Source of the DNA: Paenibacillus sp. LHD-38
GTDB lineage: Bacteria; Bacillota; Bacilli; Paenibacillales; Paenibacillaceae
Reading direction: 5' to 3'
DNA length: 64,000 nucleotides
Assembly (NCBI RefSeq): GCF_031157315.1
Contig: NZ_JAVIFU010000005.1
Location: 179,284-243,283, forward strand
In this document: piece after piece, positions 17,595 through 26,268 of the stretch
Layout of the letters: the number at the start of each line of letters is the position of its first letter
How positions within the stretch are numbered: position 1 is the stretch's first letter
Translations under genes and position numbers: made by a program
The notes under the pieces: model-generated
The model's input: only the letters and a program-made list of their open reading frames with translations
Told to the model about the DNA's origin: nothing
The model's database searches: none

Positions 17595-18566
17595 CTAGTC
17601 CCGTTCTACAACGACGCTAACCGCGCCTGCAGATAGTTCGGTAATATAATCAAAGAATCGAACCGGATCAACGTCGTATACGAGGCTGACCGGGCGTCCG
17701 TCCGCGTCCTCAACGGTGCGGCCTTGGCTGGGACCATCCTTAATCACGACGCTGTTTACCGTTTTGATGTCAACCAGGCCCGGGTTTCCAACAACAGCCG
17801 TCGTAAGCACATCCCATAAATAATAGGTCGAATTTGTCTCCATATAGACAAGCGGAGGACAAGCTGCGTAGCATTGCCCTACAAAATCGAGTCCCTCGTG
17901 CTTCCTCAGCGATGCCCAGCGATTGCGAACCTCCATCGTCAGCGGAACCTTGTTCGTGCTCTCCAAAGCGACGAGCAAAATCGGAATACGGCTTGCCCAT
18001 ACGCGGTGTACGGCCTCCGGGTCCCAGAAGGCATTCCATTCCGCGGTACCGTCATGCTCAGGTTCCTGCACGTTGCCCTTCTCATTAAACGTACCGCCCA
18101 TCCAGACAAGCTTCTCAATCTTATCCTCAATATCCGGCGCTTCATCCAATGCCCGTGCAAGGTCCGTAAGCGGGCCCGTGAACAGCAGGGTCACCTTCTC
18201 TTCCGAACGCCGAAGCTGTTCGGCCATATGCAGATGGGCAGGCAGTGCCGCAATCCCCGTAGAAATGATCCCCGATTCGTTCAGGATAGGGAGCGCATCC
18301 ACGAAAAACGTATGCATTCGCCATTCAGCGGGAAAAGGATTCACGCCGCGTGAATTGGACCTAGCGACCTCGATCTCCCCTGTCTTGGCGGGATCTCCGA
18401 AGCGGTCGATAATTTTGCAGCTCGCCTTGATGCCGGGCTCCATATAACCGTCTGCCGGAATAACGGATACCCCGAGCAGCTCAACCTCTTTCATTTGCAG
18501 CAAAAGAAATAGGGATACCAGATCGTCCACGCCGGCGTCATGATTAAAATAAATTTTATTTCCCAC
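17595..18566 (-). CDS. Inosine/uridine-preferring nucleoside hydrolase
   Basis: Enzyme of 323 aa that cleaves the N-glycosidic bond of ribonucleosides. The N-terminal calcium-binding signature is present in the variant form NHDAGVDDLVSLFLLL (usual DxDPGxDD, so His replaces the first Asp region residue). LLFTGPLTDLARAL and VWMGGTFNEKGN follow, and DPEAVHRVW is near the ligand-binding part. The GTG at 18566 is chosen because AAGGGA lies upstream; the longest frame adds 15 residues running through the promoter palindrome. No purine salvage neighbour is present. Confidence 0.88.
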   Translation of the reverse strand: MGNKIYFNHDAGVDDLVSLFLLLQMKEVELLGVSVIPADGYMEPGIKASCKIIDRFGDPAKTGEIEVARSNSRGVNPFPAEWRMHTFFVDALPILNESGIISTGIAALPAHLHMAEQLRRSEEKVTLLFTGPLTDLARALDEAPDIEDKIEKLVWMGGTFNEKGNVQEPEHDGTAEWNAFWDPEAVHRVWASRIPILLVALESTNKVPLTMEVRNRWASLRKHEGLDFVGQCYAACPPLVYMETNSTYYLWDVLTTAVVGNPGLVDIKTVNSVVIKDGPSQGRTVEDADGRPVSLVYDVDPVRFFDYITELSAGAVSVVVERD

Positions 18567-18584
18567 ATCTATCCGTCCCTTCTG

Positions 18585-18611
18585 AGTATAAAACGATATA
18601 TCGTTTGTCAA
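18585..18611 (-). promoter_or_regulatory. Promoter with perfect palindrome between two divergent genes
   Basis: On the minus strand TTGACA and TATACT are separated by 15 bases filled by the perfect 16-bp palindrome AAACGATATATCGTTT (18591-18606). It looks like an operator for the nucleoside hydrolase gene; the DUF1540 gene starts 27 bases away on the other strand. Confidence 0.5.
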
Positions 18612-18637
18612 TCCTATAAGTGAGGGGGTGAATGGTA

Positions 18638-18793
18638 ATGGCTAAGGATGTACTATGCGAAGTGAACTCATGCAAGTTCTGGGCAGCAGGTAACCACTGC
18701 GCCGCCTCATCTATTTATGTGGTCAGCAACCGCGGCAAACAAGCAAGCAACTCCGAAGAAACAGATTGCAAAACGTTTGAAGCAAAGGTTTAA
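18638..18793 (+). CDS. DUF1540 small cysteine protein
   Basis: A 51-aa protein with the DUF1540 pattern: Cys at residues 7 and 12 in LCEVNSCKFW, then CAASSIYVV and a final CKTF. Four conserved Cys suggest metal binding, and the family is common in spore formers with unknown function. ATG is preceded by GAGGGGGTG at 8 bases; an in-frame ATG six bases earlier sits too close to that site. It is a single gene divergent from the nucleoside hydrolase. Confidence 0.85.
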   Translation: MAKDVLCEVNSCKFWAAGNHCAASSIYVVSNRGKQASNSEETDCKTFEAKV

Positions 18794-18817
18794 CGTTTCA
18801 CATCACCAGTAGAAAGC

Positions 18818-18889
18818 AGCGCAAGCTCCCTGTGCCGAACCGACGCAATGATCCCGGTTGTCCCGGTTGTTACAGGTGCGGCTTGCGCT
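18818..18889. terminator. Long imperfect hairpin between DUF1540 and vanY-like genes
   Basis: AGCGCAAGC and GCTTGCGCT form outer arms, with inner CCTGT/ACAGG and AACCG/CGGTT pairs. It lies between convergent genes. T-rich sequence (TATTTTC) follows on the plus strand. Confidence 0.5.
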
Positions 18890-18903
18890 ATTGGTATTTT
18901 CTC

Positions 18904-19785
18904 TTATTGTGTGACAGGCACCGCATCAAAATACTCTTCAAGCGACTCTCCGCTTTCGGCAAGCTCCGCAGCAAGGTCTACGCCTACATAACGCAGATGC
19001 CATGGTTCATATTGATAGCCGGTAATCTCTTCCTTACCCTTCAAATACCGAATAATAAAGCCATGCTCATGCGCATGCTCCGCCAGCCACTGCGCTTCCT
19101 TTGTATCCGCGAAACAATCGGCCGCAGCACATTTGCCGTCACTGCCGGAAACATCAATCGCTAAGCCGGTCTCATGCTCGCTCGTTCCCGGAAAAGCGCT
19201 GTACGTTCTCGCCTTTTCAAGGCCGTCTCTCTTTACGTAGCGTTCAAACAACGTCTTTTGCGTGCTGTGCGAGCGATACGCAGAAACCCCGGCTAATTGG
19301 ATGCTATCGTCTTCGGCCGCAGCAAACAGCTTCTCAAGCGCCGATGCCGCTTCCTGGCGCATCTTCCGCTTTTCTACTTTCTCCGAAAAAATAAATCGAA
19401 CATCCGGATACACTAAATCCGAAGGATTATATTCCTCCGGCAGCTTGCGCTGCTTATTGACAAGCACGGCCATCTCCTCAGGCTTTGCAATAACCGCCAG
19501 CCCGTCCTCCGTTTGTTCTTCTTGACCGCCGTCAGCCTCGCCATCCGGCTGCAACGTCTGCGATTCACCCTTGTCTCCATCAGGCGTATCGCTGCCCGCA
19601 TTCCCATCCGCCCCGGAGTCCGCGCTGCCCGTAACTTCGCCGCCGTTCGGAGCGGTTCCGCCATCGGCGGCCGCCTGTTTGGGAGGAATTATGGTCGTCT
19701 CTTCTTTATTAAATAAAGAGTAACCAATGACCATTGCCGCGCATACCATAACGAACAGCAGCAGCCTACTTCTTCTTTTTTTCAT
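18904..19785 (-). CDS. VanY-family D-alanyl-D-alanine carboxypeptidase
   Basis: Membrane-anchored peptidoglycan carboxypeptidase of 293 aa. A single N-terminal helix (about 6-24) is followed by a low-complexity Gly/Asp/Ala linker to about residue 90 and then the M15B catalytic domain. Zinc-site elements are SAYRSHSTQ, TSEHETGLAIDVSG (His and Asp ligands) and EPWHLRYVG (Glu base and His ligand). No vancomycin-resistance genes are nearby, so housekeeping wall remodelling is more likely than VanY resistance. ATG is preceded by TGGAGG. Confidence 0.92.
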   Translation of the reverse strand: MKKRRSRLLLFVMVCAAMVIGYSLFNKEETTIIPPKQAAADGGTAPNGGEVTGSADSGADGNAGSDTPDGDKGESQTLQPDGEADGGQEEQTEDGLAVIAKPEEMAVLVNKQRKLPEEYNPSDLVYPDVRFIFSEKVEKRKMRQEAASALEKLFAAAEDDSIQLAGVSAYRSHSTQKTLFERYVKRDGLEKARTYSAFPGTSEHETGLAIDVSGSDGKCAAADCFADTKEAQWLAEHAHEHGFIIRYLKGKEEITGYQYEPWHLRYVGVDLAAELAESGESLEEYFDAVPVTQ

Positions 19786-20001
19786 GATAAGCCTCCAGTA
19801 AATATTTTTACATATATTTCATGTAAATATACTTCTATTCATGGTTTGTCCAAAAGTCTCTCATTAGTAGACTACTAAAACCGCTGTAATGTTTCAATCT
19901 TAACGCTTGGAAAACATGTTACCTTTAGAAATAAACAAAAAACCTTAATTATTTCTTTCCTTACTAATATTTTTCATGGGCATGGAGGAGCCTTTTGCCT
20001 T

Positions 20002-20031
20002 TTGACATCAGACTATAATTAGGAGCATAAT
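20002..20031 (+). promoter_or_regulatory. Candidate promoter of ltaS
   Basis: TTGACA and CATAAT with an 18-base spacer point towards the LTA synthase gene about 95 bases away. The rest of the 341-base gap (19786-20126) shows only an AT-rich TTTACAT-ATATTTC-ATGTAAA inverted repeat near 19807, before the vanY-like gene. Confidence 0.5.
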
Positions 20032-20126
20032 GGATTAAGAATTTACCGAACGCATATATATTACTATAAGCGGGCTGGCTGCCTCTGAGAGACGGCCTGT
20101 TTTTGCTGTGAAAGGTAGGCGGTTAT

Positions 20127-21995
20127 ATGACATTTCTCACTCCAAAACGATTATTAAGCACTCGTCCCATTCTTTTCTTCTCGTTCATAATGCTGCTCAA
20201 AAGCTATCTGGCGTGGATGGTTATTTTCGAGGATGGGTTTTCATGGACTACGATTTTAAAAGAAATACCGTTTGTGCTTATTGTATACTGTCTCATTGAA
20301 TGGTTCGCTTCCAAGCGTAAGCTTATTTACTATTTAATCGCGAATCTATTAATGACACTCATCTTATTCGCCGTCATTATGTATTACAAGTATTACGGGG
20401 TTATCGTAACCTATCTCGCGCTCGAGCAGGTCAATCAAGTCACTGCAGTGAAAAACAGCGTATTCTCGCTCATGGATCCCTACTATTTGCTGATCTTTAT
20501 CGACATTATCATTATGGCTGTCGTGCTGTTCCGCTCCAAAAAGGCGCTGAACTGGAAGCAAGCAAACTCCCGTAAGGAAAACAAACGACTTGTCGTTGCT
20601 TTATTTAGCATTTCTATCGCACTATGCTTGTTCAATATCCTGCCAAACCGCGCCAGCATGAATGAAATTGTCAAAGCGGAGCAAATGGGTATTCTCAATT
20701 ATGAAGCCTATATGATTTTCTCCAATAAAGATATTGATTTCGTAGATCCAAACCATATTACTCAAGACAAAATCGATACCGTCAAAAAAATTGAACAGCC
20801 TGCTGCTCCGCAGCTTTGGAAGACGGCATCAGGCAAAAACGTCATTATTATTCAAATGGAGTCGTTCCAAAACTTCCTCGTCAACCTGAAAATTGACGGT
20901 CAAGAAATTACGCCTAACATTAATAAGCTCGTAAACGAAAATTATTATTTCAAGCATTTCTATCAACAGGTCGGCCAAGGCAATACTTCCGATGCCGAGT
21001 TCGTTGTTAATACGTCATTCTACATTCCGCCCCGCGGCGCGGCAACGATGATTTATGCCGACAAGGAGCTTCCAAGCTTACCTAAAATGCTGCAGGCAAA
21101 CGGATATGACACTGCGACGTTCCATACAAATGTCGTTGAATTCTGGAACCGAGGCGAGCTTTACAAAGCGCTTGGCTTTGACCGTTATTACGATGCGAAG
21201 TTCTTCGGTACGGAGGATTCGGTATTCTTCGGTTCTTCCGATGAACAGCTTTATAAGAAAACAGCAGCTGAGCTGGACCGCATGAGTCAAAACGGCAAAC
21301 CATTTTACTCGCATGTGATCTCAATGACCTCACATCATCCGTATACGATTCCGGCGGACAAATACAAGATAACGCTGCCTGAGCGTTATGAAGATACCTT
21401 CGTCGGAGACTATATCCGTGCTCAAAACTATGCCGACTTCGCGCTTGGCGAGTTTATTGCCGATCTGAAGGAACGCGGCATTTGGGACAACAGCTTAATT
21501 CTGCTTTACGGCGATCATCTTGGCCTTCCGGTTTATTCACTCGACCGTGATGACAAAGAGCTGATGGCTGAAATTTACGGCCATGAATACGGCTATACCG
21601 ATATGATCAACATTCCGCTCGTGGTGGCATCGACAGGCATTACCGAAGGGAAAGTATTCGATCAGCTTGGCGGTCAAGTCGATATTTTGCCAACCATCGC
21701 GAACATGCTCGGCATTTCCTTGGACGATCATATCCACTTCGGCCAAGACTTGTTGAATCAATCGTACAATGTGCTGCCACAGCGTTATTATCTCCCGACA
21801 GGCTCATTCTTAAGCAGCAAGGAGCTGTTTATGTCAGGAAGCGGCTACGAGGACGGCACGCACTATTCTTTAGCCGGCGACGGCATTAAAGAGCAGGAGG
21901 CTACGGAAGATGAGTACCAGCGTGCGCTGGAGCTGCTAAATCTATCCGACAGCTATGTCAGCCAATTGCCAAGCTGGAAGAAGAAACAAGAATAA
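20127..21995 (+). CDS. ltaS: Lipoteichoic acid synthase (LtaS family)
   Basis: Membrane sulfatase-superfamily enzyme of 622 aa that polymerises glycerol phosphate from phosphatidylglycerol onto the lipoteichoic acid anchor. Five hydrophobic helices fill the first 170 residues or so, followed by an extracellular domain. IIIQMESFQNFL gives the metal-binding Glu, GQGNTSDAEF carries the catalytic Thr, and LYGDHLG and SMTSHHPY hold further metal ligands. Length and order match LtaS/YfnI/YqgS. ATG follows GAAAGGTAGGCGG. It stands alone. Confidence 0.95.
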   Translation: MTFLTPKRLLSTRPILFFSFIMLLKSYLAWMVIFEDGFSWTTILKEIPFVLIVYCLIEWFASKRKLIYYLIANLLMTLILFAVIMYYKYYGVIVTYLALEQVNQVTAVKNSVFSLMDPYYLLIFIDIIIMAVVLFRSKKALNWKQANSRKENKRLVVALFSISIALCLFNILPNRASMNEIVKAEQMGILNYEAYMIFSNKDIDFVDPNHITQDKIDTVKKIEQPAAPQLWKTASGKNVIIIQMESFQNFLVNLKIDGQEITPNINKLVNENYYFKHFYQQVGQGNTSDAEFVVNTSFYIPPRGAATMIYADKELPSLPKMLQANGYDTATFHTNVVEFWNRGELYKALGFDRYYDAKFFGTEDSVFFGSSDEQLYKKTAAELDRMSQNGKPFYSHVISMTSHHPYTIPADKYKITLPERYEDTFVGDYIRAQNYADFALGEFIADLKERGIWDNSLILLYGDHLGLPVYSLDRDDKELMAEIYGHEYGYTDMINIPLVVASTGITEGKVFDQLGGQVDILPTIANMLGISLDDHIHFGQDLLNQSYNVLPQRYYLPTGSFLSSKELFMSGSGYEDGTHYSLAGDGIKEQEATEDEYQRALELLNLSDSYVSQLPSWKKKQE

Positions 21996-22004
21996 ATAAA
22001 ATGT

Positions 22005-22053
22005 AAAAGGCTCGCCTTAAAGCGCAATAAGCTGCTTCTAGGTGAGCCTTTTC
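22005..22053. terminator. Bidirectional terminator ltaS/bcp
   Basis: AAAAGGCTC pairs with GAGCCTTTT with additional inner pairing, between convergent genes; T-runs are present on both strands. Confidence 0.8.
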
Positions 22054-22065
22054 GTATTATAGCTG

Positions 22066-22536
22066 CTAGCTGTTTTTTACCGCCTCAAGCACTTCATTCA
22101 CATGTCCGTCTACGCTCACGCTGCGCCATTCCTTGACCAGCTTGCCTTGTTCATCAAGCAAGAAGGTGGAGCGTTCGATACCCATAAACTCCTCACCGTT
22201 CCAGCTCCGCAGCTTCCATACGCCAAACAGCTCTGAAACCGTATGCTCCGTGTCTGAGAGCAATAGGAATGGAAGCTCGTGCTTATCCACGAATTGCTCA
22301 TGAGAAGCTAAATCATCCGGGCTGATTCCGATAACCTCCGTATTATTCGCGCCGAATTGTCCGTTGAAATCGCGGAAATCACAGGATTCCGTCGTGCAGC
22401 CTGGCGTCATATCGCGCGGGTAAAAATAAATAACGAGCTTCTTGCCTGCATAATCCGCAAGCTCCACATCCTTGCCGTTTGATGCCTGCAGCTTAAAATT
22501 CGGAACCTGGTCTCCTACCTTCAATGCTTCTCCCAT
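22066..22536 (-). CDS. bcp: Thiol peroxidase of the Bcp/PrxQ family
   Basis: Cytoplasmic peroxiredoxin of 156 aa that reduces hydrogen peroxide and organic peroxides using thioredoxin. The peroxidatic motif is YPRDMTPGCTTESCDFRD, with peroxidatic Cys near 47 and resolving Cys five residues later, the CxxxxC spacing of PrxQ. The thioredoxin fold is complete (VGDQVPNF at the start, RSTFLLDEQGK near the end). It is third in an operon with the asparaginase and VOC genes, 16 bases after the latter. Confidence 0.95.
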   Translation of the reverse strand: MGEALKVGDQVPNFKLQASNGKDVELADYAGKKLVIYFYPRDMTPGCTTESCDFRDFNGQFGANNTEVIGISPDDLASHEQFVDKHELPFLLLSDTEHTVSELFGVWKLRSWNGEEFMGIERSTFLLDEQGKLVKEWRSVSVDGHVNEVLEAVKNS

Positions 22537-22552
22537 GGTTGCTCATGCTCCT

Positions 22553-23233
22553 CTAATTTATATTTTCAATCGACAAACCGTGTTCATTTTCGCTTAGATA
22601 TAACTCCCCTATGCCGCGTATGGTTACGTTAACCGGGAAGCTCTCAGCCGTTTTGTTCGTGAAATGCCAGCGCCTGCCCGTTTCAACCACCATCAACAAG
22701 CCGTCGTCATCCCCGATTGGATTAAAGCTGTCGTCACGCGTCTTATAGGTCATGAGCCCGAGATCGGCAAACCGGTCTACGGCCGCCGGAACCTTGCTGG
22801 TCGGTACACCAATCTCGCTGATGCAAAGGATGTCCTGCTTCGGGTCGAAGGGACGATCAGTGGCATTGTCCATCGTATGACGTGCAATAAGCTCCAGTAT
22901 ATTACCCGCCGGATCTTCAAAATAAACCGAATGCGAGTTCCAGGACTCGCTATAGGACACATCCTGACCTGCCTCAGTGCCTATCGGCACCATTGCTTCG
23001 ATCCAAGTTTTCGCCTCCGGCAGCCTGTTCTCCGGAATCGTAAAAGCAAAGTGGTAATAATGTTCTTCGGCCGGCTTCTGCTCCATCTCCTGGAACGTGA
23101 GCTCGCTCCAGCCTGCCCTCACCGTAAAGCTGCCCTGCTCCGAGCGAACAATCGGAAGACCCAATACCTCGCTGTAAAAGGGCTGAATGTCCGCTGCGCT
23201 TGCCGTCGTTAACAAAAGCTTCTCTATAATCAT
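22553..23233 (-). CDS. VOC (glyoxalase/dioxygenase fold) family protein
   Basis: Vicinal-oxygen-chelate protein of 226 aa. A first module at about 1-120 contains LTTASAADIQPFYSEVLGL and EDPAGNILELIARH, the usual metal-strand positions; a second, weaker module follows from about 130. Substrate unknown. ATG giving MIIEKLLL follows CGAGGTG and lies one base past the asparaginase stop, so translation is coupled; the longest frame wrongly extends into asparaginase. Confidence 0.85.
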   Translation of the reverse strand: MIIEKLLLTTASAADIQPFYSEVLGLPIVRSEQGSFTVRAGWSELTFQEMEQKPAEEHYYHFAFTIPENRLPEAKTWIEAMVPIGTEAGQDVSYSESWNSHSVYFEDPAGNILELIARHTMDNATDRPFDPKQDILCISEIGVPTSKVPAAVDRFADLGLMTYKTRDDSFNPIGDDDGLLMVVETGRRWHFTNKTAESFPVNVTIRGIGELYLSENEHGLSIENIN

Positions 23234-23234
23234 T

Positions 23235-24296
23235 TTACACCTCGTTGTGTTCAAAATACAAAGAGCTTTCCGTTGCGAAAGCTCTTGCCTCTGCCGGATC
23301 CTCATGCATGCCGTAAGCGAGCATCAGCTTCGTTAGGGCAGCTTCCACGGAAAGCTTCTCTATTACAATCGCTCCCGCTTCAATCAAACGCAGGGAAGAC
23401 GAATAGAGCGCATCCGAACGATCTCTAATCGGACATATGTAAACGTCAATGCCTAATCCCTTGCAGCGTGCGATAAACTGCGGGAGCGAGTACGGCCCCT
23501 CTTCGACTGCGCAGGCCGTTCCGGAATGATGAAGATCATGGAGCACCGCTTTAGGCCGATTGGGTGAAAAATCGTAATAGGTATAATCCAGGCCGGGATA
23601 AGGCCTAATATATACGATGCTGGAATCTAGATGCAGCGCTTCCGCTTCCCACTGCAATGCCGTTTTCGGCGCAGCCAGCCGAAGCGTTTCCGGCTTCGGA
23701 TTACGTGCATGCGGAAGCCAGCTGAATACGCTATCCGCTATTTTACCGTAGGGTACGCCATATGGACTGCCAAACTGGTCCGTGAAGGACACGGCTTGCG
23801 TAATCCGCGTTCCGAGATAAACAAGCGTGTCCCCTTTGTCATCCTCGTACACGACAAATACGCCCGGGAGCTGTTCACCCGCAGCAAAATCGATCGCATT
23901 CACAAAATTGCGCCGCCCGTTGCTCCGCTCGTCAGCCAGCGGGTAATTGCTCGCAGTCAGAACGAATGGTATCCGCGTGTCTGCAAATAAATAACTGATC
24001 ATTGCTGCAATGTAGGCTAGCGTATCCGAACCATGCGTAATGACAAGGCCATCATACGGGCTAAGGTCCAAGCGGCGTATGGTTTGTGCTAACGTAATCC
24101 AATCGTATGTCGTCAAATTCTCGCTTAACAAGTTTAGCGGCTGTATCGCATGAAGCGTTACGTCACTGCGCTTTCGCGCACTATGGTTGTAATCATCAAT
24201 AAGGGAATAAGAGCCCGCACCGTCGACATCGATGCCCTCCCCTTGTTTTCTGCTTCCAATGGTTCCTCCGGTAAATACAACTAACAGCTGCTTCAT
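23235..24296 (-). CDS. L-asparaginase family protein
   Basis: Enzyme of 353 aa resembling bacterial type I asparaginase, which hydrolyses asparagine to aspartate and ammonia. The two nucleophilic Thr motifs are FTGGTIGS near residue 8 and VITHGSDTLAY near 85. The long C-terminal domain has ALYSSSLRLIEAGA where the family has its assembly region. No signal peptide is seen, so it is cytoplasmic. ATG is preceded by AAGGAGGAACAG. It heads the asparaginase-VOC-peroxiredoxin operon. Confidence 0.88.
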   Translation of the reverse strand: MKQLLVVFTGGTIGSRKQGEGIDVDGAGSYSLIDDYNHSARKRSDVTLHAIQPLNLLSENLTTYDWITLAQTIRRLDLSPYDGLVITHGSDTLAYIAAMISYLFADTRIPFVLTASNYPLADERSNGRRNFVNAIDFAAGEQLPGVFVVYEDDKGDTLVYLGTRITQAVSFTDQFGSPYGVPYGKIADSVFSWLPHARNPKPETLRLAAPKTALQWEAEALHLDSSIVYIRPYPGLDYTYYDFSPNRPKAVLHDLHHSGTACAVEEGPYSLPQFIARCKGLGIDVYICPIRDRSDALYSSSLRLIEAGAIVIEKLSVEAALTKLMLAYGMHEDPAEARAFATESSLYFEHNEV

Positions 24297-24468
24297 CACC
24301 TGTTCCTCCTTGCTGCTTGCCATCGCTTCCTAGCGATCTCTAATAATGGAATGCTATCATCGTATATGCGGCGATGCATCCAGGTCAAGACTCGCCGTCA
24401 TTCTTAACAGGTTGCCCCGTCCTACTAGCTTCATACGAACAGCCTATGCTTACATGATATGACAAACA

Positions 24469-24514
24469 GAGCTGCCGCTGGGCCCGCGGTTCTTCGCGCG
24501 CCCAGCAGCAGCTC
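24469..24514 (-). terminator. Terminator-like hairpin after the gene remnant
   Basis: An imperfect 20-bp stem, GAGCTGCTGCTGGGC against GCCCAGCGGCAGCTC, with loop GAAGAA, followed by TGTTTGTC on the minus strand. It lies 8 bases after the remnant frame. The rest of 24297-24468 shows no gene. Confidence 0.5.
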
Positions 24515-24522
24515 CTGCTTGT

Positions 24523-24682
24523 TTAATCACCTTCCAGCTCTCTTTGCCGTTGCCAAAAATCATTAAACTGCTCCAGCAGTGCCTCCGTCGAAACGACACC
24601 CTGCAAATATTGCCGTCCAGCAACAGTAGCCTCTTCAAAATACTCGCTATAATTTGAATAATGGCTTCCGCTTCCGCGCGAA
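24523..24682 (-). pseudogene. C-terminal remnant, possibly of a solute-binding protein
   Basis: A leftward frame of about 50 aa ends with YFEEATVAGRQYLQGV and LLEQFNDFWQRQRELEGD, then a stop. This resembles the C-terminal helices of ABC sugar-binding proteins, but no start or upstream domain exists: the frame runs out in the perfect hairpin at 24683. It is best read as a decayed 3' fragment. The assignment is by eye only. Confidence 0.35.
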
Positions 24683-24721
24683 CATGCAAGAAGCCTACGT
24701 TCTGCGTAGGCTTCTTGCATG
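24683..24721. other. Perfect 17-bp inverted repeat
   Basis: CATGCAAGAAGCCTACG and its exact complement flank TTCTG, 8 bases past the stop of the ferric reductase-like gene. There is no T-run on either side, so it is either an unusual terminator or a scar of a rearrangement next to the gene remnant. Confidence 0.6.
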
Positions 24722-24729
24722 CGATAAAT

Positions 24730-25284
24730 TTAAGCCGTCATGCGGCGTAATGGCTTTCTGAGCAGCACTCTTCCTCCAAGGAGCATAAGCGTGATGGCAA
24801 TCGTCGCGCCGTACATCCATTTCATCGCCGGAAGCTGTGAATCCGTTCCCGCAAAGAACCCATGTGCCATGGCCAGCATGAAGATGGGATAGGCCAGCAA
24901 ATGAATCGTTAGCCATAGGCCCTTCGACAATTTTTGGCGAAAATCGGATGTAAGCAGCAAAAGAATAAGGCCGTAAAGCGAGATTGTGCCCATTCCATAA
25001 AGCACGGGATGCTCATGAGCCATAAAAGGTATGAGAATTTCCTTCCACTCAAACGGCGTATAGGTATCAATGACAAGCACCGCGGCATGCAGCAAAGCCA
25101 GCAGTGACCCGCTATTCGTCAAGCGCATATGTGTTTTGTAGATAGCTGGTTTTCTTTTGCCTTTTACAAACGGATAGCTGTAAAGGATGCCTAAAGCCAT
25201 TCCGGCAAATAAAAGCAAATAAGCGGCAATACCGAATATACGCGTAAGCTGCCAAGTCGGCAGGCCAATAATCAAGTCCGTCAA
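24730..25284 (-). CDS. Ferric reductase-like transmembrane protein
   Basis: Membrane protein of 184 aa with about five to six helices and spaced His residues (KTHMRLTNSG, LLHAAVL, LTIHLLAYPIFMLAMAHG) as in the haem-binding ferric reductase-like domain of the MsrQ/FRE type. It lacks FAD and NAD domains, so it needs a partner. Start is TTG at 25284, eight bases after GGGAGGT; it overlaps the apbE stop. Coupling with an FMN transferase and a Fur-like promoter suggests electron transfer across the membrane linked to iron. Confidence 0.8.
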   Translation of the reverse strand: MTDLIIGLPTWQLTRIFGIAAYLLLFAGMALGILYSYPFVKGKRKPAIYKTHMRLTNSGSLLALLHAAVLVIDTYTPFEWKEILIPFMAHEHPVLYGMGTISLYGLILLLLTSDFRQKLSKGLWLTIHLLAYPIFMLAMAHGFFAGTDSQLPAMKWMYGATIAITLMLLGGRVLLRKPLRRMTA

Positions 25285-26267
25285 TTGATATACCTCCCAT
25301 TCGTCTTTTGGGGAACCGCTGCTTGATGCCTGTAAAGCGACCGGTCCAACTTATAGATGTAACCCTCGTAGGAAGGAGCATGCTCGGCAAGCATAGCCGT
25401 TCCCAGCTTCAGTCCGGCAATGCATACAACCTTCGCCCACACCTCGCATGCCGTGACATCCGGTCCCGCTATCGTGCACTGGGCAACATCACTGCCGCTC
25501 GGCTTCATTTCACGAGGATCTATCAGGTGATGGTATACACCATGCGGCGTTTTCCAGCTTCGTCCAAGCGTGCTGGAGGTCGCCACTCCGCCATTATATA
25601 GGCAAATAGCGGCGTCACTGCAGGAAGTATCCCATGGATTTTGAATACGCAGCTCTGCGGGGCCGCCATCCGTACAGTCATCCCATACCATCGCATCGCC
25701 TCCCGCGTTAATTAATCCTTTTTTAATGCCCCGTTTGCGCCGCAGCCACTCCGACAGCCTTCGGACAGACCAGCTCTTTGCAATCCCTCCAAGATCAAGC
25801 TGCGCACCGCTGCTTAGCCTTACCGCTTTCATCCGTGTATCCATTTCCAGGAATAACTCATCCGGTCTTAGTATCTCTCCTTGAAAGTGTGCGTCAGGCT
25901 TAAACTGCCCCGCATGCTCAAAGGACTGACCATACCCTGCCGCATGCAGCGCCGCCAAAACGTTAGCGTTAAAAAAGCCATCTGTACGAAGCCGATACGC
26001 TTCAGCTTCAGCCAACAGCTCAAATAAAATATCCGATACAAGCATCCAGCTCCCCGCAGCGCGGTTTAGCCTGCTCAGCTCGCTGCCCGCGTTAAACCGA
26101 CTAAGCCGTGTCTCCATATCCTCGAACCAGTCTTTTACCAAAGCAGCGAAATCGCCAGCCTCTGCTTCTGTTTTTGCGGAATCCGAAAGCGGATTTAGCT
26201 GGTGGATAAGCTGTGCCTCAACGTCTGTGTTCATCGCGCGAAATTGAATAGTTATCCGGTTATTCAT
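25281..26267 (-). CDS. apbE: FAD:protein FMN transferase
   Basis: ApbE family, 328 aa, attaches FMN from FAD to Thr/Ser of target proteins, usually on the outer face of the membrane. FRAMNTDVEAQ at the start, ELSRLNRAAGSW around residue 66, AQLDLGGIAKSW, KKGLINAGGDAMVW and HHLIDPREMKPSG are family motifs. No lipobox or export signal is visible, so it may act in the cytoplasm. The start lies one base past the upstream stop. No protein with an FMN-binding motif (D-x-x-T-G-A-T type) is in this operon. Confidence 0.92.
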   Translation of the reverse strand: MNNRITIQFRAMNTDVEAQLIHQLNPLSDSAKTEAEAGDFAALVKDWFEDMETRLSRFNAGSELSRLNRAAGSWMLVSDILFELLAEAEAYRLRTDGFFNANVLAALHAAGYGQSFEHAGQFKPDAHFQGEILRPDELFLEMDTRMKAVRLSSGAQLDLGGIAKSWSVRRLSEWLRRKRGIKKGLINAGGDAMVWDDCTDGGPAELRIQNPWDTSCSDAAICLYNGGVATSSTLGRSWKTPHGVYHHLIDPREMKPSGSDVAQCTIAGPDVTACEVWAKVVCIAGLKLGTAMLAEHAPSYEGYIYKLDRSLYRHQAAVPQKTNGRYIN

Positions 26268-26268
26268 C

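Noticed and set aside
18904..19785. Vancomycin resistance VanY
   Set aside because: No VanR/S/H/A/X genes nearby; family members are common housekeeping carboxypeptidases.
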